From Candidatus Coatesiibacteriota bacterium (GTDB lineage Bacteria; RBG-13-66-14), in the NCBI GenBank assembly GCA_014728185.1, contig WJMB01000201.1, positions 1 through 6,385 on the forward strand: a DNA stretch of 6,385 nt. Direction: 5' to 3'. Both the position numbers and the translations under genes were made by a program. Shown here in pieces: positions 1 through 4,810 of this stretch. Positions within the stretch are counted from its first letter, which is position 1; each line of letters starts with the position of its first letter. The notes under the pieces are model-generated. The model had not been told where the DNA came from and did not search any database. It saw nothing but the letters and a program-made list of their open reading frames with translations.

Positions 1-529
1 AAAAAGCCCGTTTCGTGAAAAGTTCGAGAGAATCATCCCTGGAATTATCAGCAGGTTACAATCATGATTCGGTTTGGACAGGGTATTCGATCGCCTATCT
101 TTATAGCCTGATGGGCTTTCATATGCCTAGCATGGATATATGGAATATAAACCGGCTTTCACCACTCGAATGCTGAGAGCCGGGAAGCCGCGACTCCCGG
201 TTCTCTCCCGGTTTTCCGGTTGCAAGTGAGCTGAAGACTTCCTAATTGAGATCTTAAGGGCTATCAAGGCCATCGGTTCAACGGGTTGATGCCTTGAGGG
301 AGATAAAAAAGTCGGCGCTCCAGTACTAAATGCCGCTCCTTGAGAGAACAATGCCGTTCCGCTTTCATGTGGTGCGCCCTAAGAGAATTATGCAAAGGGG
401 GTTGCGGAGAAGCGGCGGCTGGATTAAGCTAAGGGACGATAGTCGAAACGGAGGGCGACCCCCCGTTATTTCGACGACCTGAGCTATCCGGATCGTTTCA
501 CCGCCGTTACTTACGGAGGTTATTCACCT
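1..529. other. Gene-free region upstream of ptsN
   Basis: No open frame here looks like a protein: the only ORF of any size (minus strand, 127-351) has no recognisable motif. The base composition is visibly lower in G+C than the genes downstream. Seen directly: a 10-bp palindrome AATCATGATT at 60-69; a weak sigma-70-like pair TTGGAC (74-79), 16 bp, TATCTT (96-101) on the plus strand; a hairpin at 175-207 (CCGGGA/TCCCGG continued by GAGAG/CTCTC across a 2-nt bulge); near-tandem CCCGGTT copies at about 196-220; and a hairpin at 264-297 (TCAAGG-CATC/GATG-CCTTGA with one bulged C). If the promoter at 74-101 is real, ptsN would have a leader of over 400 nt. I found no tRNA or rRNA signature and no known riboswitch. 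Confidence 0.5.
442..475 (+). promoter_or_regulatory. Strong hairpin in the ptsN leader
   Basis: The arm GTCGAAACGGAGGG folds on CCCCCCG...TTTCGAC with a 3-base loop, one A/C mismatch and a 3-nt bulge (TTA), giving about 13 pairs. It ends 54 bases before the ptsN start codon. Only a broken run of T follows (TTATTT lies inside the 3' arm), so it fits an intrinsic terminator of an upstream transcript poorly. A leader structure, attenuator or stability hairpin is equally possible. The role is inferred; the pairing is seen. Confidence 0.45.
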
Positions 530-997
530 ATGAACATCGGCAGTTACACCAAGCCCGAGAACGTCATCCTCGAGATGGACGCCGAGGACAAGGTCGGCGC
601 GATACGCGAGCTCGTCGACAACCTGGTCGAGGCCGAGCGCCTGGAGGAAGCGGGCGAACTAATCGAAGCCGTTACCGCCCGCGAGGAGCTCTGCACCACC
701 GGGCTGGAGAACGGCGTGGCCATCCCCCACCCGCGTCACGGTCAGCCCCACCTCATCGACGGCCTGGCCATCGTCTGCGGACGCAAGCCCGCCGGTCTCG
801 AGTTCGAAAGCATGGACGGCAAGCCGACCAAGCTGCTCTTCCTGCTCTGCGCCGAATCGGACACCGTGCACCTGCGCGCCCTGGCCCGTCTCTCCCGCCT
901 GGTCAAGAACCCGCAGTTACGCAAGGAGCTCCTGGAGGCCGGCGACGCCGAAGCCTTCGTGGAGGTGATCCGCCGGGCAGAGGAAAACCTGGAGTGA
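530..997 (+). CDS. ptsN: PTS EIIA domain protein, PtsN/fructose type
   Basis: A single-domain EIIA of the PTS fructose/nitrogen (PTS-EIIA type 2) family, cytoplasmic. Such proteins take a phosphate from an HPr-like carrier onto a histidine and, in the PtsN branch, regulate nitrogen, potassium and carbon processes rather than carry sugar. The sequence has the family landmarks: REELCTTGLENGVAIPHPR around residues 51-69, with H67 as the expected phosphorylated histidine, and the second conserved histidine H114 in TVHLRALARLSRLV. At 155 residues it is the normal length for a stand-alone PtsN. The start is set by GGAGGT at 515-520, 9 bases before ATG. The neighbour downstream is hprK, as in many Gram-negative ptsN loci, but a strong terminator separates them. 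No EIIB or EIIC partner is nearby, which favours a regulatory role. The family call is firm; the choice of PtsN over a fructose EIIA is inferred from context. Confidence 0.92.
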   Translation: MNIGSYTKPENVILEMDAEDKVGAIRELVDNLVEAERLEEAGELIEAVTAREELCTTGLENGVAIPHPRHGQPHLIDGLAIVCGRKPAGLEFESMDGKPTKLLFLLCAESDTVHLRALARLSRLVKNPQLRKELLEAGDAEAFVEVIRRAEENLE

Positions 998-1023
998 GAA
1001 CGGCGTCAAGCCCGATTCACCAC

Positions 1024-1057
1024 CGGAGGCGGCGCTTGCCCGCCTCCGCCTTTTTTT
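1024..1057 (+). terminator. Intrinsic terminator after ptsN
   Basis: A 9-bp perfect stem CGGAGGCGG/CCGCCTCCG (1024-1032 with 1040-1048, 7-base loop) is followed after two C by seven T at 1051-1057. This is a textbook rho-independent terminator 27 bases after the ptsN stop. It implies that hprK is transcribed separately or by read-through. No good promoter is visible between it and hprK: the best candidate (TTGCCC 1036-1041, 17 bp, TACCCT 1059-1064) overlaps the terminator and is weak. Confidence 0.9.
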
Positions 1058-1129
1058 GTACCCTAATCCCAGCGGCAGAAATTCGTTGCCCCCGCGAGCC
1101 CAACGAACCGCCACTGGAGGAGGAATCCG

Positions 1130-2137
1130 ATGACCGTCACCGTCGGACGGCTCTTCGACGAGAACAAGATCCGTCTCGAGCTGCGCCTGGTGGGCGACGC
1201 CGTGGGACTCGAGCGCGAGATCACCCGCCCCGACCTGGAGCGTCCGGGGCTGGTGCTGGCCGGGCACTTCCAGTACCAGCTCGAGGAGCGGGTCCACATC
1301 CTGGGCAAGAGCGAGACCGACTTCCTGGCCAATCTGGACTCCGCCGAGCGCCGACGCATCCTGGGCTATCTGGCCCGGGAGTGCCGCACGCCCTGCTTCT
1401 TCATCTCCCGGGGGCTGGAACCGCCCAGGGAGCTAAGCGAGATCTGCCGAGAACAGCGCGTGCCGATCCTGTTGACCCCCAAGCCGACGCCCGAGGTGAT
1501 CAGCGCCGTCTCCTTCTATCTCCAGGATGTGCTGGCCCAGAGCGTGGAGATGCACGGCGTGCTGCTGGACATCAAGGGCGTGGGTCTGTTGATCCTGGGC
1601 AAGGCGGGTATCGGCAAGAGCGAGTGCGCCCTCGAGCTGGTCAGCCGGGGCCATCGTCTGGTGGCCGACGATGTAGTGCGTATCAAGTGCAAGTTCAACT
1701 CCGTGCTGGTCGGCAACGCACCGGAGCGCATCCGCGAGTACATGGAGATCCGCGGCATCGGCATCATCAACGTGCGCCACCTCTTCGGCGTCAACGCCGT
1801 GCGCGACCAGAAGCGGGTGGAGCTGGTGGTGCAGATCCGGGAGTGGCGCGGCCGCGACAACTACGAGCGCGTCGGCCTGGAGACCCAGTACAAGGACATC
1901 CTGGGTATCAAGATACCCCAGGTGGTTATCCCAGCCAGCCCGGGCAAGAACATCGCCTCGATCGTCGAGCTGGCGGCGATGAACTACCTGGTGCGCCGTC
2001 GGGGCTTCAACCCGGCCCGGGAGCTCAACCGCTCGCTGATCGAACGGATGCAGGGCGACGCCGCCGCGCTGGAAGTCCATGATAAACCGGAACGACCCTA
2101 CGTCGACCTGACCGACGACCTGCGGGACACCGAATGA
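1130..2137 (+). CDS. hprK: HPr kinase/phosphorylase
   Basis: A bifunctional enzyme that phosphorylates, and dephosphorylates by phosphorolysis, a serine of HPr in the cytoplasm, linking metabolic state to PTS-based regulation. The N-terminal domain covers about residues 1-130. The C-terminal catalytic domain follows: conserved H142 in MHGVLLDIKG, Walker A GKAGIGKSE (157-165, K163 and S164), the acidic pair D180/D181 in RLVADDV, and the HprK signature EIRGIGIINV (206-215). KNIASIVELAAMNYLVRRRG (273-292) matches the conserved C-terminal helix region. At 335 residues it is close to the usual 310-330. In the P-loop the common GxSG serine is alanine (A159), a mild deviation. The start is fixed by GGAGGAGG at 1116-1123, 6 bases before ATG. 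Its stop overlaps the next gene by 4 bases. No HPr or RapZ gene lies in the window. Confidence 0.96.
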   Translation: MTVTVGRLFDENKIRLELRLVGDAVGLEREITRPDLERPGLVLAGHFQYQLEERVHILGKSETDFLANLDSAERRRILGYLARECRTPCFFISRGLEPPRELSEICREQRVPILLTPKPTPEVISAVSFYLQDVLAQSVEMHGVLLDIKGVGLLILGKAGIGKSECALELVSRGHRLVADDVVRIKCKFNSVLVGNAPERIREYMEIRGIGIINVRHLFGVNAVRDQKRVELVVQIREWRGRDNYERVGLETQYKDILGIKIPQVVIPASPGKNIASIVELAAMNYLVRRRGFNPARELNRSLIERMQGDAAALEVHDKPERPYVDLTDDLRDTE

Positions 2138-2529
2138 GGCACGCCTTCAAACCACTGCCGTTGGTCGCCATCGCGACCCTGCTGACTCTGGCGGGCTGTG
2201 AAACCGGCCATCCCGCCGCCGCCGTCGTCGCTGACTTCTCCCGGTCCGTCACGGCCGGAGCCGTCGATGAGGCTGAAGCGCTGCTGGTCAACGGCGGCCT
2301 GGATGAGCTGGCCGATTATCTGCGGCCCGGCGAGCCCCTGGAAGCCGTCGGCGAGCTCAGCGAGATCGACGAGACGACGGTCCGCCAGACCGTCCGCGTA
2401 CCGGGCCGACCGACGCTGACGCTGGAGCTGCGCCGAGTCGCCGGCGGCGACTGGCTCATCGACGTGGCCGCCGGTCTGGAGGCCGGGCGAGGCGCCGCCC
2501 TCGACGCCGCCCTGCGACACCTGCATTAG
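2134..2529 (+). CDS. Small predicted lipoprotein
   Basis: A 131-residue protein with a type II signal peptide: positive N-terminus (R2, K6), hydrophobic stretch about residues 8-19 (PLVAIATLLTLA) and lipobox LAGC ending at C22, which would be lipidated after cleavage. The mature part is about 110 residues, acidic. Its start (AAAVVADFSRSVTAGAVDEA, about 28-47) and later beta-strand pattern (TVRQTVRV, LTLELRR, WLIDVAAG) resemble small NTF2-like lipoproteins such as DUF4878, but this is an impression from pattern, not a firm match. The start codon overlaps the hprK stop (ATGA), so translation is probably coupled to hprK. That placement is unusual: hprK is more often followed by rapZ or PTS genes. 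The function is unknown. Residue D48 or E after the lipobox cysteine (CE, not CD) does not suggest inner-membrane retention by the Lol '+2 Asp' rule. Confidence 0.75.
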   Translation: MRHAFKPLPLVAIATLLTLAGCETGHPAAAVVADFSRSVTAGAVDEAEALLVNGGLDELADYLRPGEPLEAVGELSEIDETTVRQTVRVPGRPTLTLELRRVAGGDWLIDVAAGLEAGRGAALDAALRHLH

Positions 2530-2661
2530 TTCGCGGCAGCCTGATCCGGGCCGCTTCGTGTGTGGCAACGATCATGTAATCAACGGTTCCGCCATCAGTT
2601 TCGCTATCTGTATTTCACCGTACACATTCAAGATTCCTGTCCGCCGGGGGATTCCAGGCCG

Positions 2662-3051
2662 ATGAGCGAAAGCGACGCCAAGCGGATGGGCCGCCGGGCC
2701 GAGGAACTCGCCGCCGCCGAGTACCAGCGCCGGGGCTGGAGCGTGCTGCTGCGCAACTGGCGACCCCGCGGCCTGGGTCTGCGCGGCGAGCTGGACCTGG
2801 TGGTCCGTCGCGACGAGCTGCTGGCCGTGGTCGAGGTCAAGGCGCGAAGGCGCGGCGGACCCGCCGGCGGCGCCCGCGAGGCCGTCGACATCCGCAAGCG
2901 ACGGCGCCTGGCCCGCCTGGCCGACGCCCTGCTGGTCAGTCGGCCCGATCTGCGAGGTCTCTACGTCCGCTTCGACGTCGCCGCGATCACCTGGGAGCCC
3001 GAGCTGGATCGCCCCTCACTCGAGCTGATCGAAGACGCCTTCCGGCTCTAG
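2662..3051 (+). CDS. yraN: YraN/UPF0102 family nuclease-like protein
   Basis: A 129-residue member of the YraN (UPF0102) family, which has a restriction-endonuclease-like fold; its cellular role is not well settled, and a part in DNA processing is assumed. Seen: GRRAEELAAAEYQRRGW (10-26), RNWRPRG (31-37), then the PD-(D/E)xK-type core GELDLVV (42-48, E43 and D45) and VVEVKARR (56-63, E58 and K60), and the late family motif VRFDVAAI (102-109). The length matches the family. I start at ATG 2662 because the family motif begins just after it; the open frame extends upstream to 2560, but those 34 residues look non-coding and are less G+C-rich. A weak purine stretch GGGGGA (2645-2650) precedes it. 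It stands 132 bases after the lipoprotein gene, so whether it shares that transcript is unclear. A short hairpin (GCGGC 2533-2537/GCCGC 2550-2554) lies in the gap without a T tract. Confidence 0.9.
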   Translation: MSESDAKRMGRRAEELAAAEYQRRGWSVLLRNWRPRGLGLRGELDLVVRRDELLAVVEVKARRRGGPAGGAREAVDIRKRRRLARLADALLVSRPDLRGLYVRFDVAAITWEPELDRPSLELIEDAFRL

Positions 3052-3142
3052 CATTCGTCACATCCCGCCGGAATCAGCCGGCGAGACCTTTGCCGCGTTA
3101 CTTCCCGATTTGTTTTGTGATCTTCCCCGGTCGACAAGGCGT

Positions 3143-3157
3143 TGGCACGTTTCTTGC
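3143..3157 (+). promoter_or_regulatory. Sigma-54-type motif in left inner arm
   Basis: TGGCAC (3143-3148), 5 bases, TTGC (3154-3157) is a full match to the -24/-12 sigma-54 core, and the preceding T and following G also fit YTGGCACG. A start would lie near 3169, heading toward the minus-strand fmdB gene, so there is no obvious gene for it to drive. It may be functional, produce a short RNA, or be a chance property of the repeat. Confidence 0.4.
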
Positions 3158-3200
3158 GGAGGCCGACGCCGGGCTGTCCAGGGGGCCGCCCCGCCCTGCT

Positions 3201-3215
3201 GCAAGAAACGTGCCA
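3201..3215 (-). promoter_or_regulatory. Sigma-54-type motif in right inner arm
   Basis: The mirror copy of the left motif: on the minus strand TGGCAC (3215-3210), 5 bases, TTGC (3204-3201). It faces the left copy, so the two predicted starts (near 3169 and 3189) would give RNAs that overlap and run across each other. Minus-strand transcription from here would run antisense into the 3' end of yraN. Confidence 0.4.
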
Positions 3216-3302
3216 ACGCCGGCTCCGGAAGCGGCGCGCCGCGAATTGCCACGGCAAAGGTCTCGCCGTACCTCGCCGATCGTGTAGCGGGGTTATGACG
3301 AA

Positions 3303-3323
3303 GGGCGCCCGATCCGGGCGCCC
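3303..3323 (-). terminator. Hairpin after fmdB, possible terminator
   Basis: A perfect 9-bp stem GGGCGCCCG/CGGGCGCCC (3303-3311 with 3315-3323) around a 3-base loop, 25 bases beyond the fmdB stop on the minus strand. Only two T follow immediately, so it is not a classic intrinsic terminator, though the stem is very stable. Confidence 0.45.
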
Positions 3324-3348
3324 CGCCTCGCGGCACTAGCTAGAAGCC

Positions 3349-3537
3349 TCACCCGCCCCCGGTGGAGCAGGCGCGGCTGGAGTCGTGGCTGACGCCCAGG
3401 GCGCCCAGACCGCCGGAGATTATCCGGCGGACCAGACCGCCGCACTTGGGGCATTCCTCGATGGGCTCGTCCTTGATGCTCTGGCGCGCCTCGAAGGTGT
3501 GGTCGCAGTTCCAGCAACGGTAGTTGTAGGTGATCAT
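3349..3537 (-). CDS. FmdB-type zinc ribbon protein
   Basis: A 62-residue cytoplasmic protein of the FmdB/CxxC_CxxC_SSSS zinc-ribbon family. These are small single-ribbon proteins proposed to be regulatory; the actual function is largely unknown. Seen: MITYNYRCWNCDHTFE with C8 and C11, then EECPKCGGLVRRIISGG with C29 and C32, the four zinc ligands at the expected spacing, and a flexible Gly/Ser tail with one extra cysteine (C57). I choose ATG at 3537 because the family begins with a tyrosine-rich strand just before the first CxxC, and because the upstream in-frame extension to a TTG at 3612 would run through the promoter. The Shine-Dalgarno is weak. It has its own promoter and lies downstream of the hsp20 terminator, so it is probably a separate unit. 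Confidence 0.87.
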   Translation of the reverse strand: MITYNYRCWNCDHTFEARQSIKDEPIEECPKCGGLVRRIISGGLGALGVSHDSSRACSTGGG

Positions 3538-3582
3538 GGTCTTGGATGGGTTGGGATGGTCGTCGGTGGAAAGAACATTAGT

Positions 3583-3612
3583 ATTATAGCATATTTTTGA
3601 GGCGTCTCTCAA
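3583..3612 (-). promoter_or_regulatory. Sigma-70 promoter of fmdB
   Basis: On the minus strand TTGAGA (3612-3607), 18 bases, TATAAT (3588-3583), preceded by TGC as an extended -10. The -10 is perfect. The start would fall near 3576, giving a leader of about 40 bases to the ATG at 3537. The position supports that start and rules against the longer frame. Confidence 0.7.
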
Positions 3613-3626
3613 TCGGCTTTTGGGGT

Positions 3627-3658
3627 GAGAAAACGGGGGCCGTCGAGCGGCCCCCGTT
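3627..3658 (-). terminator. Intrinsic terminator of hsp20
   Basis: An 11-bp stem AACGGGGGCCG/CGGCCCCCGTT (3632-3642 with 3648-3658) with a 5-base loop, 26 bases beyond the hsp20 stop. Read on the minus strand it is followed by TTTTCTC (the last two pairs of the stem are part of this run). This separates hsp20 from fmdB. Confidence 0.8.
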
Positions 3659-3684
3659 GGTGATTGTTCCGCTATCGGCCGGGA

Positions 3685-4125
3685 TTATTCGACCTCGACC
3701 TGGATCTGGCGCGGCTTGGCCTCTTCGGCCTTGGGGATGGCGATGTGCAGGATGCCGTCCTTGTAGCGGGCCTTGACCTGATCGGCCTTGACGCGCTGCG
3801 GCAGGGTGAAGGAGCGCATGAAGCGGCCGTAGAGGCGCTCGACACGGTAGAAGTTCTCCTGGCCGTCGGTCTCCTCCTTCTGCTTCTCGCCCTGGATGAT
3901 CAGGGTGTTGTTCTCGATGTCCACGTTGATGCAGTCGGCGCAGACTCCAGGCAGTTCGGCGCGGACGCGGAACTCTTCGGCGGTCTCGCTGATGTCGACC
4001 CGGGGGGCCCAGACGACGTCCTCGCCCTCCTTGGTGGCGTTGCCGAAGAAGTCCTCGAAGACGCGGCTCATCTCATCGCGCAGGTTGAGCCAGTGGCGGT
4101 TGGGGTTCCAGCGGACGATAGCCAT
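3685..4125 (-). CDS. Small heat shock protein, Hsp20/alpha-crystallin
   Basis: An ATP-independent holdase chaperone, 146 residues, expected to form cytoplasmic oligomers that bind unfolding proteins. Seen: N-terminal arm with RWNPNRHWLNLRDEMSRVFE (5-24), alpha-crystallin domain about 38-133 starting at APRVDISETAEEFRVRAELP, the conserved ARYKDGILHIAIPK (119-132, the A-x-x-x-x-G-x-L motif), and a C-terminal IxV motif (IQV, 141-143) that docks between dimers. Odd: two cysteines, C62 and C65, form a CxxC where most relatives have polar or charged residues (LPGV-CADC-INVDI). The start is ATG at 4125, with AAGGAGGT (4138-4131) 5 bases upstream; an ATG one codon earlier (4128) is too close to it. 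Upstream is a sigma-54-type promoter and downstream an intrinsic terminator, so it is probably a single-gene transcript. Confidence 0.94.
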   Translation of the reverse strand: MAIVRWNPNRHWLNLRDEMSRVFEDFFGNATKEGEDVVWAPRVDISETAEEFRVRAELPGVCADCINVDIENNTLIIQGEKQKEETDGQENFYRVERLYGRFMRSFTLPQRVKADQVKARYKDGILHIAIPKAEEAKPRQIQVEVE

Positions 4126-4230
4126 CATCGACCTCCTTGCTGCGGTTGTCAAGAATGCGGTTGTTTCGCTTCCCGTGAAATGGGTGGTTGGTGGTTTGTC
4201 AGGATCGCTGGATTCCGCCCTATAGCATAT

Positions 4231-4245
4231 GCAAGAGTCGTGCCA
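4231..4245 (-). promoter_or_regulatory. Sigma-54-type promoter of hsp20
   Basis: On the minus strand CTGGCACGACTCTTGCATA covers this site: TGGCAC (4245-4240), 5 bases, TTGC (4234-4231), followed by A. It matches the full consensus YTGGCACG-N4-TTGCW. The start would be near 4219, giving a leader of about 94 bases to the ATG. Sigma-54 promoters need an ATP-driven activator bound upstream. A weaker sigma-70-like -10 (CTATAG or TATAGG) overlaps it but has no good -35. CIRCE is not present. Confidence 0.7.
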
Positions 4246-4267
4246 GATTGATGAGGGCCTCCTAAGG

Positions 4268-4346
4268 TGTTGCATAACAACAAAATATATCTCCTGTACC
4301 GGAGAGGGCTTTAAGCGGTAATACTGAAATTCCAGCGCTTGGCGCT
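4268..4346. promoter_or_regulatory. Candidate activator sites upstream of hsp20
   Basis: Three dyads lie about 50-125 bases upstream of the predicted sigma-54 start, the range for enhancer sites: TGTTG-N5-CAACA (4268-4282), CTCCtGTACcGGAG (4291-4304, 12 of 14 symmetric) and AGCGC-N3-GCGCT (4334-4346), the last flanked by ATTCC/GGAAT and ATACTG (4321-4326)/CAGTAT (4368-4373). A short A/T-rich stretch (4278-4290) could be a bending site. None repeats another, so no single activator motif is defined. Confidence 0.3.
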
Positions 4347-4387
4347 GACCGGAATGCCAAAACGGCACAGTATGCTTCAGCATCGCC

Positions 4388-4416
4388 TTGCCGCCCCGCG
4401 GGGGGTGTGATAAAAT
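4388..4416 (+). promoter_or_regulatory. Sigma-70-like promoter toward efp
   Basis: TTGCCG (4388-4393), 17 bases, TAAAAT (4411-4416), preceded by TGTGA. A start near 4423 is expected. The spacer holds a perfect 10-bp palindrome CCCCGCGGGG (4394-4403), where a repressor could sit. It is divergent from hsp20, with about 200 bases between the two predicted starts. Confidence 0.5.
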
Positions 4417-4422
4417 GCCTCG

Positions 4423-4810
4423 TAACTGGAACCTTCTGTCGACCGAGCCGGCCCCGCCGGGCTTGGTCTCGTTTGCCGAGTGGGTCATTGCGGTTTGGCG
4501 GAGCTCGATTCGACTTCACTGCCGCGATTCATTTTCCGTTGCCAGAGGGCCGGCCCAGGGGCCGTCAACTACACCCTCGTCTCCTGTGTTCCTCGGTGTC
4601 AGCAGTGAGCTCCTGCGGCCTTGTCACTCACACAGATTGTTCAGGTTTATGGATAACGGCATTGGCTCCCAGCAAACCAGCCCCAAGTAGCGCGCAACGC
4701 CAAGAATTGGTATTGTAGATTGTAGGCGGTGCGGTAGCGGCAACCTCCAACCAAACAGGCGACCTTTTACGTCTGACAATCCGGCGAACATAACAATCTG
4801 GAGCGCATAG
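4423..4810 (+). other. Long gene-free leader before efp
   Basis: About 388 bases between the predicted start and efp, with no frame that looks coding. Structure is seen: a strong hairpin at 4441-4468 (GACCGAGCC/GGCTTGGTC, nine pairs including one G-U, extended inside by GGC/GCC), a small one CTCG/CGAG at 4468-4480, the palindrome GGGCCGGCCC near 4548-4557, and a two-part stem at 4584-4635 (CTGTGT/ACACAG enclosing AGTGA/TCACT). It could be a structured 5' leader, an independent small RNA, or an efp leader with a second, unseen promoter nearer the gene. I saw no match to tmRNA, RNase P RNA, SRP RNA, 6S RNA or a riboswitch I know. Confidence 0.4.

Larger units (their letters stand above)
3079..3268. 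repeat. Nested inverted repeat between yraN and fmdB
   Basis: Two inverted repeats share one centre. The outer arms are CGGCGAGACCTTTGCCG (3079-3095) and its exact reverse complement (3252-3268), 17 of 17. The inner arms are GGCGTTGGCACGTTTCTTGC (3138-3157) and its exact reverse complement (3201-3220), 20 of 20, around a 43-base G+C-rich centre. The spacers between outer and inner arms (42 and 31 bases) share only short patches such as CTTCC..GG. This could be a small mobile element remnant (MITE-like), a dispersed intergenic repeat, or a site for a dimeric protein. As RNA it would form a long interrupted stem. It lies between convergent genes. A short extra hairpin (GCCGG/CCGGC, 3067-3082) sits just before it. 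No coding frame across it looks real. Confidence 0.85.

Noticed and set aside
264..297. tRNA-like TTCAA loop near a stem
   Set aside because: No acceptor, D or anticodon arms can be built around it; it is a plain hairpin with one bulge.
127..351. 74-residue minus-strand open frame upstream of ptsN
   Set aside because: No recognisable motif, no clear ribosome site, and it reads through two hairpins.
1433..2080. 215-residue minus-strand open frame over hprK
   Set aside because: Antisense shadow caused by high G+C at third codon positions; low-complexity His/Ala/Asp-rich product.
994..2082. 362-residue plus-strand open frame over hprK
   Set aside because: It is an Arg/Pro/Gly-rich shadow frame of hprK with no motifs; hprK in the other frame has all its catalytic motifs.
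2560..2661. 34-residue N-terminal extension of YraN
   Set aside because: Less G+C-rich, no family similarity, and the conserved region begins directly after ATG 2662.
3090..3339. Several short plus-strand frames across the nested repeat
   Set aside because: Arg/Pro/Ala-rich, no ribosome sites, and they run through the inverted repeat arms.
3538..3612. TTG-start extension of the FmdB-type protein
   Set aside because: It would overlap a good sigma-70 promoter and add residues not found in the family.
3664..4251. 195-residue plus-strand open frame over hsp20
   Set aside because: Antisense shadow of hsp20, Leu/Asp/Gly-rich with no recognisable domain.
4126..4488. N-terminal extension of Hsp20 in the same frame
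   Set aside because: The extension runs through the promoter and dyads; the family N-terminus and a strong ribosome site fix the start at 4125.
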